Shown: positions 1-7,909, numbered from the stretch's first letter. The stretch: DNA of 15,697 nucleotides from an uncultured Eubacteriales bacterium (GCA_900542675.1 UQOT01000049.1:1-15697), one strand, 5' to 3'. Program-made: numbers and translations. Notes: generated by a model from the sequence alone, not told the origin.

Positions 1-189
1 ACATTCAGACTTGCAGATAACGAGGAGCTCGGTGATATCACCGTGTCAAAGCGTGTTATAATTGAGCTTAAGACCAACGAGGGCAAAGCGTCAAAACTGA
101 TGCGCCAGGCAGAGCGTGACGGGCTGTACAAGGCGTTTGACATAGGAATGTTCTGGCTTGATCAAGCACTTGAAATGAGCAAGAATTAA
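1..189 (+). CDS. 3' end of an unrecognised protein-coding gene (partial)
   Basis: Frame 1 is open from the left edge to a TAA at 187-189 and gives 62 residues. The segment is charged and reads as the C-terminus of a soluble protein. It has a beta-like stretch (VSKRVIIELKT), then an amphipathic helix rich in Lys, Arg and Glu, then a hydrophobic tail around FDIGMFWLDQALEM. There is no membrane segment or signal. I do not recognise the family and assign no function. A palindromic hairpin follows 8 bases after the stop, which supports a true gene end. The gene converges on glgB, so it is not in that transcription unit. Coding character is good and codon use matches the neighbours; identity is unknown. 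Confidence 0.7.
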   Translation, partial: TFRLADNEELGDITVSKRVIIELKTNEGKASKLMRQAERDGLYKAFDIGMFWLDQALEMSKN

Positions 190-197
190 TAATTTTA

Positions 198-216
198 GGC
201 GCCCCAACGGGGCGCC
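198..216. terminator. GC-rich hairpin between convergent genes
   Basis: Perfect 8-base inverted repeat GGCGCCCC / GGGGCGCC with loop AAC, lying between the stop codons of the upstream partial gene (189) and of glgB (225, minus strand). No long T run directly follows on either strand, only short T/A-rich stretches. It is probably a shared bidirectional terminator, but less canonical than the others in this window. Confidence 0.55.
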
Positions 217-224
217 CGGTGATT

Positions 225-2051
225 TTATATTTTAAATATTTGTCCGCCAAACGGCGGGAGATTGACGGTGACGGCGGTTTTGCCGTCTTTTTTTTGTTCA
301 AATATTACGCCTGTTTCACCGCTTTTGGTGTTACCGCTGTAGATGTCGGCATCGGTGTTTAGCATAAGCTCGGGAGATGCCGCATAATTAAGCTCAAAAG
401 TATAATTCTCGATGGGGCAGTCCGAAAAGTTCAGCATAACAAGGCATCTGCCGTTTACATCACTGCCGCGCTCATAGATAAACAGTGCGCGGTCATTCGT
501 TCCAAGGCAGTACCAGTTGAAGTCAGCGCTGTTGTATTCGCCGCAGTAAAGCGGCTTGTTATAGATGTAGACGCGGTTTAAGTCGCGCATATACCGCGCA
601 AATGAGTCGTGCAGCGGATAGGTCTTTAAAAACCAGTCCTGCTCGCGCGTTTCATCCCATTCGCGGAACTGCCCAAATTCATTGCCCATAAAGTTGAGCT
701 TTTTGCCCGGGTGAGTATACATATACATATATAAAAGCCGCGCCTGCGGAAACTTTACCTCATAATCTCCCCACATCTTTTGAATAATTGTCGCCTTGCC
801 GTGTACCACCTCGTCGTGCGACAGTGAAATCATATACAGCTCGTTGTAAAAGTAGAGCATAGAAAAAGTCAGCATACCAACGTTATTGGTGCGCTCCATC
901 GGGTGAAGGCGGAAGAAGTCAAGTGTGTCGTTCATCCATCCCATATCCCATTTATAGTCAAATCCAAGCCCGTCATACTCAACGGGTGCGGTGACTTTTA
1001 AATAGTCGGTGCTGTCCTCTGCAATGAGCATTATGCCGCTGTGACGGGATTTAAGCCCCTTGTTCATATTTTGTATAAACTCTACCGCACATTCATTCAC
1101 GCCTCTATCCGGATCGCCGAGCCAGAATATTGCGCGTGAAACTGCATCAATTCTGAGCCCGTCAAAGTGGTATTTGCTTATCCAGTAATTCGCCGCGGAC
1201 TGCAGAAAGCTGCGAACCTCGCCTTTTCCGAAGTTAAAGTTATAGCTTCCCCATTCGCTTTTGCCGACATGGTCGTCAGGATATTCATAGAGCGGGCTGC
1301 CGTCAAATCTGCCGAGTGCGTAAGAGTCAACAGCAAAGTGTATTGGTACAAAGTCAAGAATTGCGCCAATACCGTTATTATGAAGGTTATTTACCATATT
1401 CATAAGGTCCTCAGCCGTGCCGTAGCGTGACGTCGGACTATAAAATCCCGTAGTCTGATAGCCCCACGAAATATCAACCGGGTGTTCCGCAATGGGCATA
1501 AGCTCTACGTGGGTATAGCCGTTTTCTTTGAGATAAGGAATGAGCAAATCACCGAGCTCTTTGTATGTGTACCACGAACCGTCATCTTTTTTTCGCCACG
1601 ACCCCGCGTGTATTTCGTAAATGTTTATCGGGTTGTTATAGCCCGTGTCGCGGCTTTTCATCCAATTGTCATCGGTGAATTGAAACTCATTCAAATCCCG
1701 CACGATTGAAGCCCAGTTCGGCCGTAATTCCATACCAAAGCCGTAGGGGTCGCAGTGCTCGAAGCATTTTTCGAACGGTGAGCCTTCCGGCTGTGCATAT
1801 ATTTTATATTTATACATCATTCCGGGCTGCACATCGTCAATTTCAGCTTCAAAAATGTTGGTGCTTATATCACGCCGAAGCGGTGTTTCACCCCAATTGT
1901 TAAAGTCGCCGGTGACCGAAATTCGCGACGCTTTGGGCGCATATACGCGGAATACAAAACGATTGCCGCTTTTTCTGTGACAGCCAAGGCAGTCATACGC
2001 CGTGAACGACATTCCGCCAAAAAAGTCCGAAATATTAAAAGTGTTATACAT
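225..2051 (-). CDS. glgB: 1,4-alpha-glucan branching enzyme (GlgB)
   Basis: Cytosolic GH13 enzyme that cuts alpha-1,4-glucan chains and rejoins them as alpha-1,6 branches during glycogen synthesis. The 608-residue protein has an N-terminal CBM48/early-set domain (about 30-115, with RVYAPKASRISVTGDFNNW), the (beta/alpha)8 catalytic domain (about 140-470) and a C-terminal all-beta domain. Branching-enzyme signatures include WGYQTTGFYSPTSRYG (196-211) and VPIHF (235-239). The catalytic residues are visible: nucleophile D302 in LRIDAVS, acid/base E345 in IAEDST, and D413 in SLSHDEVVHGK. Length suits a compact bacterial form; the E. coli enzyme has a longer N-terminus. The ATG at 2051 is preceded by GAGGTG (2063-2058) six bases away. 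No other glycogen gene (glgA, glgC, glgP) is in the window, so it appears monocistronic here with its own promoter. Confidence 0.96.
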   Translation of the reverse strand: MYNTFNISDFFGGMSFTAYDCLGCHRKSGNRFVFRVYAPKASRISVTGDFNNWGETPLRRDISTNIFEAEIDDVQPGMMYKYKIYAQPEGSPFEKCFEHCDPYGFGMELRPNWASIVRDLNEFQFTDDNWMKSRDTGYNNPINIYEIHAGSWRKKDDGSWYTYKELGDLLIPYLKENGYTHVELMPIAEHPVDISWGYQTTGFYSPTSRYGTAEDLMNMVNNLHNNGIGAILDFVPIHFAVDSYALGRFDGSPLYEYPDDHVGKSEWGSYNFNFGKGEVRSFLQSAANYWISKYHFDGLRIDAVSRAIFWLGDPDRGVNECAVEFIQNMNKGLKSRHSGIMLIAEDSTDYLKVTAPVEYDGLGFDYKWDMGWMNDTLDFFRLHPMERTNNVGMLTFSMLYFYNELYMISLSHDEVVHGKATIIQKMWGDYEVKFPQARLLYMYMYTHPGKKLNFMGNEFGQFREWDETREQDWFLKTYPLHDSFARYMRDLNRVYIYNKPLYCGEYNSADFNWYCLGTNDRALFIYERGSDVNGRCLVMLNFSDCPIENYTFELNYAASPELMLNTDADIYSGNTKSGETGVIFEQKKDGKTAVTVNLPPFGGQIFKI

Positions 2052-2098
2052 AAATCACACCTCAATTGTACAAAGATAATAAACAATCATCTATTAAA

Positions 2099-2127
2099 AT
2101 TATAGAATAAATTATAAAAAACTTCAA
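2099..2127 (-). promoter_or_regulatory. Promoter of glgB
   Basis: On the minus strand a -35 box TTGAAG (2127-2122) and a -10 box TATAAT (2104-2099) are separated by exactly 17 bases, in an AT-rich stretch about 48 bases upstream of the glgB start. Near-consensus for the vegetative sigma factor; read by eye. Confidence 0.65.
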
Positions 2128-2207
2128 CCAACAATTTTGCATTATCAGTCGAATTAAGTCAACTTGCGGCAAAAAGGCGCCCCTACGCGGAACGTGTATG
2201 CTGCCTA

Positions 2208-2236
2208 TTGACAGAACTTTCTTTGTATGTTAAAAT
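2208..2236 (+). promoter_or_regulatory. Promoter of the aspartyl-tRNA synthetase gene
   Basis: Perfect -35 TTGACA (2208-2213), 17-base spacer and -10 TAAAAT (2231-2236), ending 40 bases before the start codon at 2277. The leader is short, with no room for a T-box and none visible. Confidence 0.75.
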
Positions 2237-2276
2237 ATTTTCTAATAATATAAAAGGATAGGAAGGTTATATTTTA

Positions 2277-3623
2277 ATGGAAATGCTGGATTTAACCCGT
2301 TATACGGGCAAGTATGATATAGAAGGCGTTATCAATGGCTTTGAGAGCGGCGATATTAAAGACGGCGACGTTGTCGAAATCGAGGGTATGATTCATAGAA
2401 TACGTGCGATGAAGTCGTTCGCGTTTTTCGTATTGAGAACTCCGAGAAACTTGGTTCAGTGTGTGTATGAGCCGAAGGACGGCGACAAGCCGATAGGCGA
2501 GTTTCATCAGGAGGACAGCGTACGCCTTAAAGGAACGGTCGTTAAGGACGACAGAAGCGCGCTGGGTTTTGAAATTCATATTACAGAAATTACAGTGCTT
2601 TCATCACCGGCAGACACGCTTCCGCTTGTTATAAACAAGAAAAAGCTTGATGCGGGCGTTGAAGTTAAGCTTGACTACCGTCCGGTATCGCTCAGAAATC
2701 CACACGAGCGCGCAGCGATTAAAATTGTTGACGGTATTATAAATTCATTCAGGATTTTTCTTCACGGCGAGGGATTTACAGAGTTTGTGCCGCCCAAAAT
2801 CGTTTCGGCAGGCGCTGAGGGCGGTGCGGATATGTTTGAGGTTGATTACTTCGGTGAGAAGGCGCTTCTTAACCAAAGCCCGCAGATGTATAAGCAGATG
2901 ATGGTCGGCGTGTTTAAAAAGGTGTTCACCGTAGCGCCTGTATTCAGAGCGGAAAAGCACAGTACTACGCGCCACATTAATGAATTTGAGGGTCTTGACC
3001 TTGAAATGGGCTTTATCGAATCGTTTGAGGATATTATGGCGGTTGAAGCAAGATTTATGAAGTTTATGTTCGAGTATTTAAACGAGAACTATATGCCTGA
3101 GCTTAAAGAACTCGGCGTAGAGCTGCCCGAAATCACGCAGGTTCCGCAGGTACGTTTTGATGAGATTAAAAAGGTTATTGCTGAAAGATACGGCAAGGAG
3201 TTCAGAAATCATAACGATTTGGATCCTGATGAGGAACGTATGATAGGCGAGTACGTGATGGAGGAACACGGGTCACCGCTTGTATTTGTTACGCACTATC
3301 CGTCAAAGAAGCGCCCGTTCTATGCGATGGACGACCCGGAGAATCCGAAGTATACATTAAGCTTTGATTTGCTTTTAAACGGCGCCGAGATAACAACCGG
3401 CGGTCAGAGAATTCACGATTATCAGATGCAGCTTGATAAGATAGTTGCAAGAGGAATGGATCCGGAGGAGTTCAGCACCTTCCTTATGATGCACAAGTAC
3501 GGGATGCCGCCGCACGGTGGATTTGGTATCGGACTTGAGCGTCTCGCAATGAAATTATTGGGCGCGGACAATATTCGTACCGTAACTGCCTTCCCGAGAG
3601 ATATGGGAAGAATTAACCCGTAA
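2277..3623 (+). CDS. aspS: Aspartyl-tRNA synthetase, archaeal-type (probable aspartate--tRNA(Asn/Asp) ligase)
   Basis: Class II aminoacyl-tRNA synthetase of 448 residues that charges tRNA with aspartate in the cytoplasm. An N-terminal OB-fold anticodon-binding domain (about 31-110) is followed by the catalytic core. Motif 2 reads FRAEKHSTTRH (223-233), continuing to LDLEMGFI; motif 3 reads GFGIGLERLAMKLLG (415-429). The C-terminus FPRDMGRINP matches the archaeal AspRS ending FPRDxxRLxP rather than AsnRS. The protein lacks the large GAD insertion of ordinary bacterial AspRS (about 590 residues), so it is the short archaeal/eukaryotic type. In bacteria this type is often a second, non-discriminating AspRS that also makes Asp-tRNA(Asn) for GatCAB. 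H40 in the OB fold (GMIHRIR) sits where discriminating archaeal enzymes carry Trp, which fits relaxed specificity. The SD AGGAAGG (2260-2266) lies 10 bases upstream. Annotation as asparaginyl-tRNA synthetase is the main alternative; the motifs favour AspRS. Confidence 0.88.
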   Translation: MEMLDLTRYTGKYDIEGVINGFESGDIKDGDVVEIEGMIHRIRAMKSFAFFVLRTPRNLVQCVYEPKDGDKPIGEFHQEDSVRLKGTVVKDDRSALGFEIHITEITVLSSPADTLPLVINKKKLDAGVEVKLDYRPVSLRNPHERAAIKIVDGIINSFRIFLHGEGFTEFVPPKIVSAGAEGGADMFEVDYFGEKALLNQSPQMYKQMMVGVFKKVFTVAPVFRAEKHSTTRHINEFEGLDLEMGFIESFEDIMAVEARFMKFMFEYLNENYMPELKELGVELPEITQVPQVRFDEIKKVIAERYGKEFRNHNDLDPDEERMIGEYVMEEHGSPLVFVTHYPSKKRPFYAMDDPENPKYTLSFDLLLNGAEITTGGQRIHDYQMQLDKIVARGMDPEEFSTFLMMHKYGMPPHGGFGIGLERLAMKLLGADNIRTVTAFPRDMGRINP

Positions 3624-3637
3624 ACCTGTCAACCTAC

Positions 3638-3661
3638 CAATCTACAAATCTACAAATCTAC
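3638..3661 (+). repeat. Short tandem repeat, 8-base unit, three copies
   Basis: The unit (c/a)AATCTAC occurs three times head to tail between the aspS stop and its terminator hairpin. The preceding bases (cctac) and following bases (gtagg) extend the pattern loosely. Non-coding; function unknown. Confidence 0.6.
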
Positions 3662-3664
3662 GTA

Positions 3665-3691
3665 GGAACGTCGCTATGGCGTTCCTTTTTT
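3665..3691 (+). terminator. Rho-independent terminator of aspS
   Basis: Inverted repeat GGAACG ... CGTTCC (3665-3670 and 3680-3685) with some pairing inside the loop, followed directly by six Ts (3686-3691). It lies 42 bases after the aspS stop, so aspS is probably a single-gene unit. Confidence 0.8.
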
Positions 3692-3753
3692 GTATAAATT
3701 ACCCTTTTGGGAACAATAATAGAAACATTATGTCAGCTATGGAGGGTAATATT

Positions 3754-5895
3754 ATGAAAGATAAAATTTTTGGTGTACTGCAGCGCGTAGGGCGGTCGTT
3801 TATGCTGCCTATCGCGATACTGCCGGTTGCCGGATTGTTTCTCGGAATAGGCGCGTCGCTCAGCAATGAAACTATGCTTCGCGCATACGGTTTGTGGGAT
3901 ATTATGGGTGAGGGTACGTGGCCTTATATATTCTTTACGGTATTAAACGCCGCAGGTCAGATTGTGTTTGACAATTTGCCGCTGCTGTTCGCGATGGGCG
4001 TTGCGATAGGTATGGCAAAGAACGAAAAGGCTGTTGCTGCGCTCTCTGCGACTATCGCGTTTTTGGTTATGCATGCGACAATAGGCGCGCTGATTAAATC
4101 AGTCGGTATGGGAGCAAGCCTTGAAGGCTCAACTGTGTCGGTGCTTGGGATAACCTCGCTTCAGATGGGAGTATTCGGCGGTATTATTGTCGGACTTGGT
4201 ACGGCGGCTCTGCATAATAAGTTTTATAAGATACGTCTGCCGCAGATGCTTTCGTTTTTCGGCGGCACAAGATTTGTTCCTATTATTTCGGCTGTGGTTT
4301 TTCTGCTTGTCGGAATTCTTATGTACTTCGTATGGCCGTATATTCAGATTGGAATAAGTGCGATAGGCAATCTTGTGAAAATCTCGGGCTATATAGGTAC
4401 TTTTATCTATGGTACAATCGAACGTGCTCTTATTCCGTTCGGACTTCACCACGTGTTCTATATGCCGTTTTGGCAGACGGACCTTGGCGGAACCGAAGTT
4501 ATTGCAGGACAGGTCGTTCAGGGCGCGCAGAATATTTTCTTTGCCGAGCTTGCCGACCCGGCAAATACAGGTTTCAGCGTTGAGGCAACGCGCTTTATGA
4601 CAGGTAAGTTCCCGTTTATGATTTTCGGTCTGCCCGGTGCGGCTCTTGCAATGTATCGCTGTGCAAAGACCAAAAAGCGCAAGGTTGTCGGCGGTCTGCT
4701 GCTCTCGGCGTCGCTTACCGCTATGATTACGGGAATAACCGAGCCGATTGAATTCACATTTCTGTTCGTTGCGCCGCTGCTTTATGCAATACACTGTGTG
4801 TTTGCAGGACTTTCGTATATGATTATGCACATTCTCGGCGTTACTGTGGGAATGACATTCTCGGGCGGAATTATAGACCTTATTCTGTTCGGTGTTCTGC
4901 AGGGATTTAAGACGCGGTGGTACCTTATCCCGATTGTCGGAATAGTATATTTTGTGATTTATTACCTCCTGTTTAAGTTCCTAATTCAAAAGTTCAATTT
5001 AAAGACACCGGGACGTGAGAGTGATTTTGAGGAGCCTAAGCTATACACTCGTGCGGATGTGAACGCAAAGACCGCCGCAGGCTCAATGATAAAGGGTATG
5101 AGTGAGGACGATAAAAAGAGTGCAATTATAGTTCACGGTCTCGGCGGCAAGGAAAATATAAGTGATATCGACTGCTGCGCGACAAGACTGCGCGTGACGG
5201 TATACGATGGTAAGCTTGTCGGCGAAAGCGTGCTAAAGTCAAGCGGCGCAGCGGGCGTGATATTTAAGGGTAACGGAGTGCAGATTATTTACGGACCGAG
5301 TGTTACGGTGATTAAATCAAATCTCGACGACTTTTTAAAGAGTCCTCTTGCAGACAGTGTTGACGAGATGTTCACTGTGGCGGTGAGCGGTGAGCCCGAT
5401 TCGGAGCAGGGACCGCAGATGCCAACCAAAGTCATAGAAGAAGCTCAAATTTCAGCTCCCGTAAGCGGCAGGGTCGTAAATATGAAGGACGTGCCCGATG
5501 ATGTGTTCTCGAATGAAATTTTAGGCAAGGGCGCTGCAATTGAGCCGTGCGAGGGCAGAATTGTATCACCTGTAGACGGCAGAGTTGGAGCCGTATTTGA
5601 TACCGAACACGCAGTAGGCTTAATCTCAGACAGCGGTGCGGAACTGTTTGTCCACGTCGGAGTTGATACGGTCAAACTCGGAGGAAAGCATTTTAAGTGC
5701 CTTGTTAAAAAGGACGAGGAGATAAGAAAAGGCGACGTTTTAATAGAATTCGATATTGATGCGATAAAGAAAGAGGGATATAGGACAATAACTCCCGTAA
5801 TTATTAGCAACACCGACAGCTACAGTGATATATCCGTCGCCGCAAAATACGGCTCAAACATTAAAGCCGGCGAAACGCTTTTGAAAACTAAATAG
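3754..5895 (+). CDS. PTS permease EIICBA, glucose/N-acetylglucosamine family
   Basis: Single-chain sugar phosphotransferase permease that imports and phosphorylates a hexose using phosphate from HPr. The 713 residues hold an EIIC membrane domain (about 1-415, roughly ten hydrophobic segments, with the family signature GITEPIEF at 327-334), an EIIB domain (about 453-530) and an EIIA domain (about 565-713). The EIIB phospho-cysteine is C475 in DIDCCATRLR; C474 beside it is unusual, as this position is often Ala or Ser. EIIA has the supporting H619 (DTEHAVGL) and the phospho-acceptor H634 (LFVHVGVDTV). The order C-B-A and the length match Bacillus PtsG-type proteins. Glucose, N-acetylglucosamine and glucosamine permeases share this layout, so the substrate is open. 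The start is ATG 3754: GGAGGG (3741-3746) is 7 bases upstream, whereas the longer frame begins inside the aspS terminator. No regulator or RAT antiterminator is visible nearby, and I could not place a confident promoter. Confidence 0.93.
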   Translation: MKDKIFGVLQRVGRSFMLPIAILPVAGLFLGIGASLSNETMLRAYGLWDIMGEGTWPYIFFTVLNAAGQIVFDNLPLLFAMGVAIGMAKNEKAVAALSATIAFLVMHATIGALIKSVGMGASLEGSTVSVLGITSLQMGVFGGIIVGLGTAALHNKFYKIRLPQMLSFFGGTRFVPIISAVVFLLVGILMYFVWPYIQIGISAIGNLVKISGYIGTFIYGTIERALIPFGLHHVFYMPFWQTDLGGTEVIAGQVVQGAQNIFFAELADPANTGFSVEATRFMTGKFPFMIFGLPGAALAMYRCAKTKKRKVVGGLLLSASLTAMITGITEPIEFTFLFVAPLLYAIHCVFAGLSYMIMHILGVTVGMTFSGGIIDLILFGVLQGFKTRWYLIPIVGIVYFVIYYLLFKFLIQKFNLKTPGRESDFEEPKLYTRADVNAKTAAGSMIKGMSEDDKKSAIIVHGLGGKENISDIDCCATRLRVTVYDGKLVGESVLKSSGAAGVIFKGNGVQIIYGPSVTVIKSNLDDFLKSPLADSVDEMFTVAVSGEPDSEQGPQMPTKVIEEAQISAPVSGRVVNMKDVPDDVFSNEILGKGAAIEPCEGRIVSPVDGRVGAVFDTEHAVGLISDSGAELFVHVGVDTVKLGGKHFKCLVKKDEEIRKGDVLIEFDIDAIKKEGYRTITPVIISNTDSYSDISVAAKYGSNIKAGETLLKTK

Positions 5896-5909
5896 AACAA
5901 TATAAAACA

Positions 5910-5941
5910 GGCATACCGCTTTTGAAAAACAGCGGTATGCC
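5910..5941 (+). terminator. Terminator hairpin after the PTS gene
   Basis: Perfect 11-base stem GGCATACCGCT / AGCGGTATGCC with a 10-base loop, 14 bases after the PTS stop codon. The following T run is poor (ttatgctgt), so termination may be partial, though the stem is strong. Its position immediately after the gene supports the call. Confidence 0.65.
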
Positions 5942-5960
5942 TTATGCTGTAAATTTAAAG

Positions 5961-6169
5961 GCTGACGAATAGTAGTGAGCATCAACTCGGCGATCCGTGC
6001 CGAACCAATGATATGCGGTAAGCCCGTATTATATTGCGCAAGCTGCTAATTTAACACGGAACGCCGAGTAGTGTATTCATATGCAAGGCATCGCATACTA
6101 TGGTAAACAACCGTTTGTTCCTGCCATCATACACTGCGTGTGTGGCCACGGTCGTCGTTCCCTACACAC
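5961..6169 (-). repeat. Copy A of a ~200-base non-coding repeat, MITE-like (inverted relative to copy B at 10759-10949)
   Basis: Read on the minus strand from 6169, this segment matches 10759-10949 on the plus strand. The first 46 bases agree at 45 positions. After a copy-A-specific insertion of about 20 bases, similarity resumes through CATAGTATGC, ATGAATAC, CTCGGCG, GGCACGGA(T/G)CGCCGAGT and CTACTA. No open frame is conserved. Copy A begins 25 bases after the xylB stop and continues in the direction of xylB transcription. The ends start GTAGGGAACGACGACC and (weaker in this copy) finish with its approximate complement, as in a small non-autonomous transposable element. It fills most of the gap between the PTS gene and xylB. 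Confidence 0.8.
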
Positions 6170-6194
6170 GTTTATGATAAATTTTTACTATTTA

Positions 6195-7721
6195 TTATTC
6201 TGCATTTGCGACAGCTTCAAACTGTGGTTTTAATGCTTTGTATACATTCTGATAAATCGGGAAGTATTTCTTGTATGTTTCAACATTTTCGGCAATCGGT
6301 TTCATTGTTTCTTTAACTTTGATTGTTGCTTCGCACGCTTCGGGGACGCTGCTGTAAATTCCAGCGCCGACCGCTGCGAGAAGTGCAACGCCGAGAGCCG
6401 GACCTTCAGAAACGTTAATTGTATTTATGTCGCAGCCGAACATATCTGCCTGCATCTGGCGCCATAGCTTGCTCTTGCCGCCGCCGCCGGAAGCACGGAC
6501 CTCTGATGCGTCTATTCCCATTTCTTTAATGACCGCAAGGCAGTCGTTTAAACTGTACGAAACACCTTCCATAACCGCGCGAAGCATATCGTACTTGGTG
6601 TGCTTAGCTGAAAGACCGAAGAATACGCCTTTGGCATTCGGGTCATTGTGCGGACTTCTCTCGCCCATAAGATAAGGCAGGTACATAAGACCTTCACAGC
6701 CCGGTGTGATTTTGGCTGCCTGCTGATCCATCAGATAATACGGGTCAACGCCCATACCGTCAGCGGCGTCCATTTCAGCGTGGCAGAAGTTGTCGCGGTA
6801 CCATTTGAGCGAAAGTCCCGCACCTTGGGTGCAGCCCATAACGTGCCACTTGCCCGGTACTGCGTGACAGAGTGTGTGAATTCTGCCCGCTTTGTCAATC
6901 TGGATATCGTCCATATGCGCAAACACAACACCCGACGTACCGATTGTTGAAGAAACTATTCCGGTCTTTACTATGCCGTTACCCACAGCGCCCGCCGCTT
7001 GGTCGCCTGCACCGCCGACAACGATTGTACCCTTTCTAAGTCCCGTTAGTGCCGCCGCGTCATCGTGAACGGTTCCGGTAACCTCGCAGGATTCGTACAT
7101 CTTGCCGAGAAGGTTTTTGTCTATGCTGAGCTTTTCGAGTATTTCATCGGACCAGCATCTGTTTTTTATATCCATAAGCTGCATACCGCTCGCGTCCGAT
7201 ACCTCGGTTGCGTATTCGCCTGTGAGCTTGTAGCGTATGTAGTCCTTTGGCAAAAGGATTTTTGCGGCCTCAGCATAAATCTCAGGCTCGTTTTTCTGAA
7301 CCCAAAGGATTTTAGCAGCGGTAAACCCTGTCAGAGCCGGATTACCAGTAATTTCAACTAAACGTTCACGGCCGATTTTTTCGGTTAGTTCGTCCGCTTC
7401 TTTAGTCGTTCTCTGGTCGCACCAGATGATGGACTTTCTGAGTACGTTTCCGTCCTTATCGAGAAGTACAAGGCCGTGCATCTGACCCGAGAGCCCCACG
7501 CCCTTAATGTCATCGGGATTTACACCTGATTTTTCAATAACAGCTTTAACGCTTGTATGTGTCGCATTCCACCAATCCTCAGGGTCTTGTTCCGCCCAGC
7601 CGATTTTAGGCTGATACAGAGGATATTCAACGAGGAAGCTCGCAACGGAATTGCCTTTTTCATCGAATAATACGGTTTTTGTACCGCTTGTGCCGATATC
7701 GACACCTATTACATATTTCAT
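6195..7721 (-). CDS. xylB: Xylulokinase (FGGY carbohydrate kinase)
   Basis: Cytosolic kinase that phosphorylates D-xylulose with ATP to D-xylulose 5-phosphate, feeding the pentose phosphate pathway. The 508-residue protein has the two FGGY actin-like domains. Visible motifs are the N-terminal phosphate loop GVDIGTSGTKTVLFD (6-20), the sugar-contact SGQMHGLVLLD (78-88) and IWCDQRT (99-105), the catalytic D240 in GGAGDQAAGAVG, and the C-terminal nucleotide motif ASGGGGKSKLW (410-420). QMHG and DQAAGAVG are typical of XylB rather than glycerol or gluconate kinase. The ATG at 7721 is chosen because AAGGAG (7735-7730) lies 8 bases upstream; the in-frame GTG at 7730 overlaps that ribosome binding site. 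The gene is divergent from the TRAP operon, suggesting a shared pathway or inducer. No xylose isomerase gene is in the window. A kinase for a related ketose (for example L-xylulose or ribulose) is possible but less likely. Confidence 0.92.
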   Translation of the reverse strand: MKYVIGVDIGTSGTKTVLFDEKGNSVASFLVEYPLYQPKIGWAEQDPEDWWNATHTSVKAVIEKSGVNPDDIKGVGLSGQMHGLVLLDKDGNVLRKSIIWCDQRTTKEADELTEKIGRERLVEITGNPALTGFTAAKILWVQKNEPEIYAEAAKILLPKDYIRYKLTGEYATEVSDASGMQLMDIKNRCWSDEILEKLSIDKNLLGKMYESCEVTGTVHDDAAALTGLRKGTIVVGGAGDQAAGAVGNGIVKTGIVSSTIGTSGVVFAHMDDIQIDKAGRIHTLCHAVPGKWHVMGCTQGAGLSLKWYRDNFCHAEMDAADGMGVDPYYLMDQQAAKITPGCEGLMYLPYLMGERSPHNDPNAKGVFFGLSAKHTKYDMLRAVMEGVSYSLNDCLAVIKEMGIDASEVRASGGGGKSKLWRQMQADMFGCDINTINVSEGPALGVALLAAVGAGIYSSVPEACEATIKVKETMKPIAENVETYKKYFPIYQNVYKALKPQFEAVANAE

Positions 7722-7754
7722 TTCTCTCACTCCTTATTTTTATTGCATTTTATT

Positions 7755-7789
7755 TACTATATAGTACCATACCCGCCGAAATTTTGCAA
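7755..7789 (-). promoter_or_regulatory. Promoter of xylB with a palindrome over the -10 box
   Basis: On the minus strand the -35 box TTGCAA (7789-7784) and -10 box TACTAT (7766-7761) are 17 bases apart. The -10 box is half of a perfect 12-base palindrome TACTATATAGTA (7755-7766), which could be a repressor half-site pair or chance in AT-rich DNA. The promoter ends about 33 bases before the start codon. Confidence 0.55.
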
Positions 7790-7811
7790 TAATAAATTTC
7801 AGAAAATTATA

Positions 7812-7840
7812 TTTGCTGTGTAACTGTTTGGTGATATGAT
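7812..7840 (+). promoter_or_regulatory. Possible promoter of the TRAP operon
   Basis: A weak -35 TTTGCT (7812-7817), 17-base spacer and -10 TATGAT (7835-7840). The leader that follows has two direct copies of ATGCAAAG (7839-7846 and 7866-7873) and a small inverted repeat ATGCA/TGCAT. The -35 is poor, as expected if an activator is needed. Confidence 0.35.
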
Positions 7841-7909
7841 GCAAAGCTGCATAAAGTTAGCTTTAAATGCAAAGACTATGATAAGCAAATTTTTATTATG
7901 GAGGCAAAT

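Noticed and set aside
2052..2276. T-box or other riboswitch upstream of the tRNA synthetase gene
   Set aside because: The predicted leader is only about 35 bases, with no T-box sequence or terminator hairpin before the start codon.
3638..3661. Possible CRISPR-like or leader antiterminator repeat before the PTS gene
   Set aside because: The unit is only 8 bases with no spacers, and no RAT-type antiterminator sequence is recognisable. The hairpin is better explained as the aspS terminator.
3676..3753. N-terminal extension of the PTS protein from 3676
   Set aside because: It begins within the aspS terminator hairpin, the extra 26 residues do not look like a PTS N-terminus, and ATG 3754 has a strong ribosome binding site.
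4129..4830. Long minus-strand open frame of 233 codons opposite the PTS gene
   Set aside because: It is antisense to the conserved EIIC domain, its translation is basic and low-complexity without a recognisable fold, and it has no promoter or ribosome binding site.
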